A DNA stretch of 7,369 nt from JALYIM01 sp040003205 (GTDB lineage Bacteria; Acidobacteriota; Terriglobia; Terriglobales; Acidobacteriaceae): the NCBI GenBank assembly GCA_040003205.1, contig JBDUDA010000150.1, positions 1 to 7,369 of the forward strand, written 5' to 3'. The translations under genes and the position numbers were made by a program. The notes beneath the pieces were generated by a model. The model saw nothing but the letters and a program-made list of their open reading frames with translations. It had not been told where the DNA came from and searched no databases. This document shows positions 1-7,022 of this stretch, piece after piece (positions within the stretch are counted from its first letter, which is position 1; each line of letters starts with the position of its first letter).

Positions 1-1575
1 GGTCATGAGTCGCGTCTTGTCCATCGTTACCAGGTAGGAAGCGCTCTTAATATCTTGCGACGTCACGTCTGCCAGGTCTCCGCTCTTTACCGCGGATTTC
101 ATGTTGTTGTCCGCCGTGACCGAGAATACTCCGCGCTGGTTCAGAGTAAATATCAACCCGCCCAAGGTATCCAGGCCACTCGGCGTCAGGTTCGTGCCCG
201 ATGCGCTCAAGTCCCAACTCACCTGCGCGTTGGAATCCCCAGGTGCGGTGATCGTGAAAACCTTGTTCGCAATTGAAAGCGTCACACTCGACGCTGTTGT
301 CCCCGTGTAGCGGATTGTGAAGGCATTCGGAAAAACGAAATACTGATGCGACGCCGAGTGACAATTCACGTCCCAACCCGAATTGATCCAGGATTGAAAA
401 GTTGATTTCAATTGCTGCGAGAGGTCATAGCCCGTCACTACCGCGATACTTAGAGGGACGTTCTTTGCCTGAATCATCGGAAGCAGCGCTTGAATGTACT
501 GGTGCGACCCGTCCACCAGTCCGGGATCGTCGTAAGTAACCGTCACCCGCGCCGGATACTGCATGAAATTGCGCACTCTCGGAGGCGTATCCGCCGCCAG
601 ATTATTTCCCCCGTTGATTGGCCCGGGCGTTCCAGTGATGTCCGTTGAGATTCCCGTCGCCAGATTGTTCGCATAGAAATGGCAGTACGAATAAGTCACC
701 GCCGCCGTGTTGTCCATCAGGCCATAAGTCCGATTCGCGTAGGCACGGCAATTTTTCAATTCAATCGCCGTGGCTGCTCCGTCAAACCTGTAGCCCACAT
801 AGTTGCGATGCGAATCCGTGTTGTAAATATGGATGTCTCCCGGAGTTCCGCTCGGATGCACATAAAATCCGATCGGCACAGTCGCGTTGGGAATCCGGCT
901 ATCGCTCATCATGTTAGCCAGCCAGATGTGATCACTCGCTCCCTGTACCTGCACCCCGTATCCGTCGTACCAATCCAGCTTGATGTGCTGGATTTGCAGA
1001 TAGCTCATGCCGTTGATATTGATCAGCGCCTGGCCGCTCAGCACCATTGGCGTTACTGAAGCGTAATAGCTTGCGGGACTCCCTCCCGCCGACCATACAT
1101 AAAGGTTCTGAGCCACCGCGTCGTAGTACCAGTCTCGATCGTGAGCCAGCAAATTCTGCGCGCTTTTGCCATTGCCCCAAATTGTCCCAAAGCGCACGAA
1201 ATTCAGTTGCGAAATCGCTTGCGTCGTGCTCAATGCAATTTGCCACACGCTGCCGGAAACATTCGTCCATTGCGCCGCCGTCGTCGCGTATGCGCCCGTG
1301 AATTCCGGAGGCCGGCCGCTGCCATAAGCATCGAACTTAATTAAATTTCCAGCCGCACCACTCGAGGGAGGAGTTAGCCACTCGTCCCATACCCCATCGC
1401 GTTTGAATAAAATCGTGTCTCCCGGCTGAAACGTTGAGATTCCCACCTTCAGCAGCGTGCGCCAGGGTGCCGCCGGAGATAGCCCGGTATTCCCATTACT
1501 CCCCGCAGGGTCCACGTAATATGTGGCCGCCAGTGCGCGAATTGAAAGCAGCAAGATGACAAAAGCAGTTTTCAT
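1..1575 (-). CDS. Secreted right-handed beta-helix protein fused to a NodB-type polysaccharide deacetylase domain (partial, runs off the left edge)
   Basis: The reading frame is open from an ATG at 1575 to base 1 (525 residues, no stop), so the C-terminus is missing. The start is supported by AGGA six bases upstream and by a signal peptide beginning MKTAFVILLL with a likely cut after ALA (residue 16). Residues about 18-335 look like an extracellular parallel beta-helix: the opening TYYVDPAGSNGNTG, then PWRTL and QPGDTILFKRDG, is the usual N-terminal cap, followed by beta-strand rungs. Residues about 340 onward match the NodB/polysaccharide deacetylase fold. Motif 1 is VTYDD (346-350; D349 would be the catalytic base and D350 a metal ligand). 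Motif 2 is HSASH (406-410; H406 and H410 would be metal ligands). These enzymes remove acetyl groups from N-acetylated or O-acetylated polysaccharides. A beta-rich stretch (about 413-505) follows motif 2 and looks like an insertion; later motifs lie outside the window. No lipobox cysteine follows the signal peptide, so a free exported protein is likelier than a lipoprotein. The substrate cannot be inferred. Confidence 0.85.
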   Translation of the reverse strand, partial: MKTAFVILLLSIRALAATYYVDPAGSNGNTGLSPAAPWRTLLKVGISTFQPGDTILFKRDGVWDEWLTPPSSGAAGNLIKFDAYGSGRPPEFTGAYATTAAQWTNVSGSVWQIALSTTQAISQLNFVRFGTIWGNGKSAQNLLAHDRDWYYDAVAQNLYVWSAGGSPASYYASVTPMVLSGQALININGMSYLQIQHIKLDWYDGYGVQVQGASDHIWLANMMSDSRIPNATVPIGFYVHPSGTPGDIHIYNTDSHRNYVGYRFDGAATAIELKNCRAYANRTYGLMDNTAAVTYSYCHFYANNLATGISTDITGTPGPINGGNNLAADTPPRVRNFMQYPARVTVTYDDPGLVDGSHQYIQALLPMIQAKNVPLSIAVVTGYDLSQQLKSTFQSWINSGWDVNCHSASHQYFVFPNAFTIRYTGTTASSVTLSIANKVFTITAPGDSNAQVSWDLSASGTNLTPSGLDTLGGLIFTLNQRGVFSVTADNNMKSAVKSGDLADVTSQDIKSASYLVTMDKTRLMT

Positions 1576-1581
1576 TCCGGT

Positions 1582-1585
1582 TCCT
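1582..1585 (-). promoter_or_regulatory. Ribosome binding site of the beta-helix/deacetylase gene
   Basis: Read on the minus strand this is AGGA followed by six bases (ACCGGA) and the ATG at 1575. It supports that start. It lies between the upstream terminator hairpin and the start codon, so the gene keeps its own translation signal. I see no convincing -35/-10 pair in the 81-base gap; any promoter probably overlaps the terminator or the end of the upstream gene. Confidence 0.55.
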
Positions 1586-1590
1586 GATGT

Positions 1591-1622
1591 AAATAAAAAT
1601 GGCCGGCGGATTTCCGCCAGCC
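1591..1622 (-). terminator. Strong intrinsic terminator after the fibre-like gene
   Basis: On the minus strand the sequence is GGCTGGCGG, loop AAAT, CCGCCGGCC, then ATTTTTATTT. The arms form nine consecutive pairs, eight Watson-Crick and one G-U wobble, closed by a four-base loop and followed at once by a T-rich tract. It starts about 34 bases after the TAA of the fibre-like gene (1657-1659) and ends about 15 bases before the next ATG. It should stop most read-through, so the deacetylase gene probably depends on its own promoter or on leaky termination. Confidence 0.85.
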
Positions 1623-1656
1623 GTCAAAAGAAGTTCTACGTCAAGGTCTCGTTCAG

Positions 1657-4600
1657 TTAGTGGAGTGAAAATGTCGGAATCGTCGTCGCCGTATACACGT
1701 CCCCAGGGACGGTAACTGTCGCAGGCAGTGTTCCGCCGGTCGTCACGTTCTCGCTGATGTTTCCTGCGTAGGTGAATCCCGCCCCGCTATTGCCACCTTC
1801 CAGCGCCGCGCAGGTCGTAGTGCAACTCGTCGTTATCGCGGCATAATATTTTCCTGGCGGAAGCGCCGCACTCGCGGTCCAGTTCAGTGTCCTCCACCCC
1901 AGGGCTGGCGCAAACGTTGTCCCCGCAGTCGCACCAATATGCGCCACCACAGTGCCGGCGCTATTCATAATTCCAATGTCGTAAGTGTTGGCCGTATTGT
2001 CCACGGTGGTGACGTCGTAAGTGACTTGGGTCGTGGACAAATTGCACGAAAGCACGATCCCCCAGGTGGCCGCCTTATTCGCGGTGGTGATGAAACTAAC
2101 AGTGCTGGCCGCATTCGGCGTCGTAAGCCAGATAGGGCATGTTTGTGCCTGAACGTAGGCCGTAGTCGCTATCTTCGTGGAATTATCGGACGCAGCTGCC
2201 GTCGGCGCCGTCGGTGTTCCCGTCAATGCTGGAGAAGCCAGCGGCGCCGCGCCCGTTACCTGCGCGACGGCATAGTCTCCGGATGCCGCTACCACTGCGC
2301 CCGTCCGGCCGAATGCGGAAGTCACCGCGCTTCCGCCCCCCTGAACTTCCGGCACCACCAGCATCGCGAAGGTCCCCGCAGCGGCATTGGTGGAAAACAC
2401 GCGGCCCAACACTTGCCCTGTTGTCGGATAGCTCGCCCCCGCATCATGGCAATCGCCCGCAACCGTGCTGCTGATCTGCACGTAGTCGCCGGAAGTCGTC
2501 GCGCCATCGAACGCGCATGACGCCTGTCCCTCGCGCGCAATCGCAGCCGCCCCAGTCGTGCCCGCGCTATCCACCACGATTCCAACTATGCCGGAGGTAT
2601 CTGAGGTCGCAGCCAACAGAGCTGTCGAAGGTGCCCCACTGACTTTAGCCAATTTGTTTAACGTCGTTCCCACCGTGCCTTGATTCGTTATCTCTGTCGC
2701 CAGTGATCCTCCCGTCAAGTCCGCATACGTTCCCACATAAAGATGTTTCAACCGCAATGTCGGAGTTCCCACATCTTTTACGTTGTCGGACCACGGTTTC
2801 AGATTAAATCCCGTATCAATCACCCAGCGAAGCGATCCCTGCATCCAGAAGCCCAGGCCGCGCTGGGCTCCCGTTCCCGCCGCGTCGGCTCCCAGGAAGA
2901 AATAACTGTCCGCCGCATCGTAGCCAAGCCGCGTGCGCTCATAGTTCGAGCTGTCGGTCCGAGTTCCATAAACACTCAAAGCTTGCGCCGCGGTCCCGTT
3001 ATATTCTTCCACCGTATTCGCGTCCGGATTGAACACGTTCAACAAACCAAGTTGCACCGCCTGTCCGTTGTTGCTGATCACTTTCGGACAATGGCAGGTC
3101 GTGTCAAACCAAAACAGTCCGTAATTCGCAATCCCCGTTGGTGGAGTCGTTTCGCTTAACTGCATAACGCTCGCGGTTCCGCAATTCGCGTTCCCATTCG
3201 CTTGAATCCCTGTTGCGAAACTCCCGCTGCATTGCGTCGGAACTGCTGCGAGCTGAGTAGCCGTATTTGCGTTCGCCGACACATTTCCGCTCGCATCCAA
3301 TTTCGCAACTTCCACCACCGCTCCCGCATTTTCGGAAACTTGCAGCTTGCCACCGGTGCCAAAGCCGAGCAGCGACCGCCCCGTCCCCGCTGGACTCAAA
3401 GCCCCAGATCCCCCTTGCACGCTCCACGCCCCTGCGCCCGTCGAAACGAATGAGCTCGCTTGCACCGTGCCCGCCACCGTGAGCCCGCCATCCATCTGAA
3501 CATTCGTTTTGAATTCCTTCAATGTTGCATTCAATCGCTCCAGCCAGTTCGTTCCGTCGCCAACGTTGCCAATGTAGTTCGACAGCGACAACGGGGCACC
3601 CATACTAATTCCAATATGCGTAGGATTGCCATCGCCCTGGTCGTATCCAATGAAAGCGTCTGCGGCATCATTTGGAGGACGATTGTTCGCGCTCGCGATC
3701 GTCTTTTGAAAATTGGAATCGGAAAGCGTAATGATGTGTCCCGGCCCCGTCCCTAAAGTTGGAAAATTTAATCTGCCCTTCAGATTTGTCTTCTGCCCCG
3801 CGTCGGCGTTCGGTTTCACGGCCATCAACAACGAGCCCTGCTCGAAGAATGTTCCCGGCGCCATCGCGGAAAAACAACTGAGCCAAACCGGCGTCCAGCC
3901 TGCAAGAGAATCGCAATTCATCGAAATTACCGCCGGTGCCGCTGTACCATGCACCGCAACAACATTGCTCGGGACACTTTGAATCCATGCCCGCCCCGCA
4001 TTCAGCACGCTGGAGGAATCCTGGTTCGCTCCCAGGACCAAACTCCCCGGCCAATATGTCAACAGCGGAAAATAAGCTGGCGTCGCCACCGCATATGGTT
4101 GCAGTGGGCTCTGTGTGTCGGTGAAAGTACAAACTCCATTTGCGCACACCGAGGCTCGAGCTACTCCTGCGATCACCGCGTAATTGCCGCTGCCATAGGG
4201 CGCCTGCTCTCGCAACGACGCCGGCGCCGTGATTCGCAGTAGGTCGAAGCTCGTCGCTCCGGCAATATCAGGAGTCGTGACCGTGATGTTTCCTGCTCCG
4301 CTGCTCATCGCCCGGCCCGCGTAAAGCGGATTCGACGCTCCATAAGTCGTATTCTGCGCCACGATGTAATAACGATAGTCGGCGCTTCCGGTATTTGCAT
4401 AAACCGGAACATTGCCCGCCGGACCTTCGCCCCCATTGATGGTTACCGGAGAGCCCTGGTCAATCACGCCCGCCTGTCCCAGCGCTCCCGCAGGATTGGA
4501 GCAGTTTCCTACTTCTTCATAAACGTTCTCTAACTGAAATCCGCCGAAACCTCCGCGTCTCGTTCCTGCGCGAACTCCATATTGCGCATACCCCTGGATC

Positions 4601-6324
4601 ACGCTGTCAGAAATCCGCAGCGTATTCCCGCTCTGCCAGTCCACGCCATTGCCGGCGCACTGCATCCCAATATTTAAATTCTTTAACCATCCCACTGCCG
4701 CAGCCGTGCTGAATGGGCCCGGAGCATACACAACCGAATTGCAGACCGTGGAATTACACAACACTCCAAAATTCGATCCACTGCCTCCCAGGGTTGTGTC
4801 TAGTCCATCCAGCAGAAATGCCTGATCGTCGTCTACCTGCACGTAGCTGCTGAAAGTTCCGTTTGAAAAGGCGGCGCGCGTGGACACATTAAAAATCCTC
4901 GTCTTTTGCGCGTTGACCTCGATAAATGGCTTCTGTCCATTTGTTATCGTCGGCCGGCCTCGTGGATTGACCAGCGTCACATCGGAAAATGAATTCGAGG
5001 AAATTGAATCGCCAACAAAAATGCACGTGTCGTTCATCCAGCAGTCAACAATGGATCCGGAAAAATCCACCGTCACGTTCGAAGCGCGGATGGAAACTCG
5101 CGCATATGCCTTCAACTCGCCCGGAGAAACAATCACTTTGCCGGACTGCGAACTTCCCGTTGGATTCGTGGGAATAAATCGCGCTCCCACCAGCGCCTCC
5201 TGCAAACCTCCGGACGCACTCGCCAGCGTGTATCCAGCGGGATGTGCATTCACGGTCGCGAATTGCAAGGTACCGGCCTGACCGGTGCCCGCGCAAGTTC
5301 CTCCCGTGATCAGTATCGCCTCTGCGGTTCCGGTCCCAGAGACGTAGATGTAGTATTGCGGCTCCGTTCCGGTGACCCCGGGCGGACACGCGGTGAAGCT
5401 CACCGTCTTTGCTCCCGCCGTGCTGAGATCGGCGCTCGCGGCGAACGACCAGTTGAAATCTATCGCATATTTCACCGCCTGCATTCCCGCGGATACGCCC
5501 CCCGCTCCTCGTGGCGTATATTTCCCCAGCGACGCAACGTAGGTGATGACCTGATTGTCAGTGGGAGCAGTAGGATCAACGGGGACGTTCTGTATAAAAG
5601 TCGCATTGGTGCTAGTCCCGCATCCGCCCCAGGTCGAATCACCGTGCAGGCAAACAGAATTATCGGCCGTCCCGGCACCTAATTCGACCGGAGCTACCAG
5701 TCCATTCACTAGATATGCTTTCCCTGCCAGGCCCGCATCCACGTAAGCTTTATTAGTCGCGTCCGTGGTGGATTGAGGTGTCGGTACTCGTGGAGACAAA
5801 GTAAATTGTTTTAACCCGGTAATGGTCTCGGTTCTTCCGATGTGTACTACCGCAGCTTCGTCCGCCTTCGATGCCAGGGCGGCGTTTACAAATTGCTGCG
5901 TGGCGAACTGCGATATGGAATTGGAAGCGCCCAGCACAGTCCGAATGGCCGCAATCGTGGTTGGGGAAGTTGTGGCCACACTCCAATATTCGGTTTTCAC
6001 TTCGCCGTCGCTGAGCTGATATACGACTGTGTAAACCGATCCGGAGGGAGTCGCGCCCACGTTCGGAGCAAGCTGTGCTGACAAAGCACCGCCCGCTCCC
6101 AGCACTGCGCTTTTAACGCCAGCCGCAACCGCAAGCCCATTCGCCGTGCTAAAGGCGGGCCAGGAAATCAGCAGCGTTCCGCTCGCGGGAACGCCGTCCG
6201 CGCGGTAAACGATGTCACTGACCGTGGTGAGGGCGGGTCCTTGCGCCATTGAAACCAGCGAGGAGAGAAATATTGTGGATAGCAAATAAAAAAGCCACCC
6301 GTTGGGGCGGCGCACATCGAACAT
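1657..6324 (-). CDS. Giant Sec-exported phage tail-fibre/tailspike-like protein with a central beta-helix
   Basis: A 1555-residue protein. The ATG at 6324 is preferred over an in-frame GTG at 6378 because GGAGG lies four bases upstream and it opens directly into a signal peptide (residues 1-27: charged MFDVRRPNG, hydrophobic WLFYLLSTIFLSSLV, likely cut after SMA). Visible order: beta-sandwich-like domain (about 30-117, with YRADGVPASGTL and YQLSDG); fibre-like repeats (140-212, with ITGLKQF and DATNKAYVD); beta-rich linker; probable beta-helix (about 373-607); further beta domains (about 610-960); a NANTATQLA-type fibre repeat (near 1016-1025); a module with NYERTRLGYD and NVKDVGTPTLRLKHLYVG (1103-1199); a decoration-like domain (1213-1327); FGRTGAVV...STKIATTAYVQ (1333-1393); and a C-terminal beta-sandwich ending IPTFSLH. 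I see no catalytic motif and no C-terminal self-cleaving chaperone. The likely role is an exported, probably trimeric, carbohydrate-binding or adhesive fibre. Tail-fibre resemblance is established by motifs; the cellular role is inference. It could instead be part of an unusual phage or tail-like particle. Confidence 0.85.
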   Translation of the reverse strand: MFDVRRPNGWLFYLLSTIFLSSLVSMAQGPALTTVSDIVYRADGVPASGTLLISWPAFSTANGLAVAAGVKSAVLGAGGALSAQLAPNVGATPSGSVYTVVYQLSDGEVKTEYWSVATTSPTTIAAIRTVLGASNSISQFATQQFVNAALASKADEAAVVHIGRTETITGLKQFTLSPRVPTPQSTTDATNKAYVDAGLAGKAYLVNGLVAPVELGAGTADNSVCLHGDSTWGGCGTSTNATFIQNVPVDPTAPTDNQVITYVASLGKYTPRGAGGVSAGMQAVKYAIDFNWSFAASADLSTAGAKTVSFTACPPGVTGTEPQYYIYVSGTGTAEAILITGGTCAGTGQAGTLQFATVNAHPAGYTLASASGGLQEALVGARFIPTNPTGSSQSGKVIVSPGELKAYARVSIRASNVTVDFSGSIVDCWMNDTCIFVGDSISSNSFSDVTLVNPRGRPTITNGQKPFIEVNAQKTRIFNVSTRAAFSNGTFSSYVQVDDDQAFLLDGLDTTLGGSGSNFGVLCNSTVCNSVVYAPGPFSTAAAVGWLKNLNIGMQCAGNGVDWQSGNTLRISDSVIQGYAQYGVRAGTRRGGFGGFQLENVYEEVGNCSNPAGALGQAGVIDQGSPVTINGGEGPAGNVPVYANTGSADYRYYIVAQNTTYGASNPLYAGRAMSSGAGNITVTTPDIAGATSFDLLRITAPASLREQAPYGSGNYAVIAGVARASVCANGVCTFTDTQSPLQPYAVATPAYFPLLTYWPGSLVLGANQDSSSVLNAGRAWIQSVPSNVVAVHGTAAPAVISMNCDSLAGWTPVWLSCFSAMAPGTFFEQGSLLMAVKPNADAGQKTNLKGRLNFPTLGTGPGHIITLSDSNFQKTIASANNRPPNDAADAFIGYDQGDGNPTHIGISMGAPLSLSNYIGNVGDGTNWLERLNATLKEFKTNVQMDGGLTVAGTVQASSFVSTGAGAWSVQGGSGALSPAGTGRSLLGFGTGGKLQVSENAGAVVEVAKLDASGNVSANANTATQLAAVPTQCSGSFATGIQANGNANCGTASVMQLSETTPPTGIANYGLFWFDTTCHCPKVISNNGQAVQLGLLNVFNPDANTVEEYNGTAAQALSVYGTRTDSSNYERTRLGYDAADSYFFLGADAAGTGAQRGLGFWMQGSLRWVIDTGFNLKPWSDNVKDVGTPTLRLKHLYVGTYADLTGGSLATEITNQGTVGTTLNKLAKVSGAPSTALLAATSDTSGIVGIVVDSAGTTGAAAIAREGQASCAFDGATTSGDYVQISSTVAGDCHDAGASYPTTGQVLGRVFSTNAAAGTFAMLVVPEVQGGGSAVTSAFGRTGAVVAASGDYAVAQVTGAAPLASPALTGTPTAPTAAASDNSTKIATTAYVQAQTCPIWLTTPNAASTVSFITTANKAATWGIVLSCNLSTTQVTYDVTTVDNTANTYDIGIMNSAGTVVAHIGATAGTTFAPALGWRTLNWTASAALPPGKYYAAITTSCTTTCAALEGGNSGAGFTYAGNISENVTTGGTLPATVTVPGDVYTATTIPTFSLH

Positions 6325-6328
6325 AATT

Positions 6329-6333
6329 CCTCC
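6329..6333 (-). promoter_or_regulatory. Strong Shine-Dalgarno sequence that fixes the start of the fibre-like gene
   Basis: On the minus strand GGAGG is followed by AATT and the ATG at 6324. This near-perfect anti-16S match decides the start over the in-frame GTG at 6378, which would add an arginine-rich, non-signal-like 18-residue leader ahead of the signal peptide. The 123-base gap to the phosphatase stop (6448-6450) also holds small inverted repeats, but I see no convincing -35/-10 promoter in it. Confidence 0.75.
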
Positions 6334-6447
6334 ACCATCCGAACCTGTTAGGGATCGATTCCATCTACCGCGTCTCACTTTTCCAACAGCGCACGGAGAG
6401 AACTGTTTATCCGCGGGTCACCCGACCCCGGCCTGCCAGCGTCAAAC

Positions 6448-6921
6448 CTAACGGCTCGCCTCTTGCAGTTGCAGAAACCTTTCGACGCTCTCCACGTAAA
6501 CTTCCGCGAAATCTACTACTGGCCGCCGCGCCTGAATCAGTCGCATGGCATCCTGAAGTTTCCATCCCAGCGAGCACAACAGCGCCAGCGTCATCATCGG
6601 AGCTCGATGCACGCCGGCCGCGCAGTGAATAAATATTTTGGTTTCATTCTCGTCGAGCGCTGCCGTTGCGAATTCCACGCCCCGCTGAAAAACCTCTGGC
6701 GGCTTGGGCTGAAAGTCATCATCAATGGCGTTCCACAAAACCCTGATCCCGTGCGGCTCCGCCAGCGCGGTGTCATCAAACTCCAGTTGCATGTCAATGA
6801 TGTGCGTTACTCCCGCGCGCGCGACATCCGCCATGTGCTCCGCTGTCCAGATTCCCCCGCCGACCGCGACTCTCGCGGTCACCCAAGTCATATCCATTCT
6901 GAAGGCCCCGTCTAACGACAT
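6448..6921 (-). CDS. Dual-specificity/tyrosine protein phosphatase (DSP fold, CX5R)
   Basis: A cysteine-based phosphatase, 157 residues from the preferred ATG at 6921. The signature HCAAGVHRAP contains the CX5R active site (C100 nucleophile, R106 phosphate binding). Upstream, NAIDDDFQPKPPEVF fits the general-acid loop, with Asp 67-69 as candidates. The N-terminal TWVTARVAVGGGIW and HIIDMQ match the first strands of the DSP fold, and RRPVVDFAEVYVESVERF the last helices. It has no signal peptide or membrane segment, so it is cytoplasmic. Expected role: removing phosphate from Tyr/Ser/Thr residues or another phosphoester; the substrate is unknown. Start choice: AAAGG lies five bases before 6921 and the domain begins just after it. 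An in-frame ATG at 7026 overlaps the upstream stop by four bases (ATGA) and would give 192 residues, but the extra 35 residues look unlike the family and use rare Arg codons (AGG, AGA). The fibre-like gene follows 123 bp later; a functional link is unproven. Confidence 0.88.
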   Translation of the reverse strand: MSLDGAFRMDMTWVTARVAVGGGIWTAEHMADVARAGVTHIIDMQLEFDDTALAEPHGIRVLWNAIDDDFQPKPPEVFQRGVEFATAALDENETKIFIHCAAGVHRAPMMTLALLCSLGWKLQDAMRLIQARRPVVDFAEVYVESVERFLQLQEASR

Positions 6922-6990
6922 CTTTACCTTTGGATGCACATCGCGAATCCCAATTCCGCAGAATTGCTGACTTCTCATCGCCGAAAACCA

Positions 6991-7005
6991 GCGATTCGCA
7001 ATCGC
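6991..7005 (-). terminator. Small hairpin after the 108-residue gene, possible weak terminator
   Basis: On the minus strand GCGATT, loop GCG, AATCGC forms a perfect six-pair stem followed by TGGTTTTC, a short imperfect T tract. It starts about 18 bases after the TGA of the small gene. If it acts as a terminator it supports the 6921 start for the phosphatase and argues against translational coupling through the ATGA overlap. The stem is short and only half G+C, so it may be chance. Confidence 0.2.
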
Positions 7006-7022
7006 ACACCTGTGGCTGTTTG

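Noticed and set aside
679..1059. Plus-strand open frame of 126 codons
   Set aside because: It is antisense to the beta-helix part of the deacetylase gene, whose minus-strand translation is clearly protein-like; no ribosome binding site or domain supports the plus-strand frame.
1660..2139. Diversity-generating retroelement target at the fibre tip
   Set aside because: Such variable regions are adenine-biased C-type-lectin tips with a nearby template repeat and reverse transcriptase; I see no repeat of this segment and no reverse transcriptase in the window.
1939..2520. Plus-strand open frame of 193 codons
   Set aside because: It lies entirely antisense to the fibre-like gene and its translation is Arg/His/Cys-rich without any domain-like pattern, as expected of a shadow frame in GC-rich DNA.
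6325..6378. GTG at 6378 as the start of the fibre-like gene
   Set aside because: It adds an arginine-rich leader before the signal peptide, while the ATG at 6324 has GGAGG directly upstream and begins the signal peptide properly.
6415..6428. Hairpin GGGTC/GACCC after the phosphatase gene
   Set aside because: The stem is only five pairs and no T tract follows on the minus strand, so it is not supported as a terminator; it may be chance in GC-rich sequence.
6463..6915. Plus-strand open frame of 150 codons
   Set aside because: It is antisense to the phosphatase, whose active-site motif is unmistakable; this frame has no recognisable feature.
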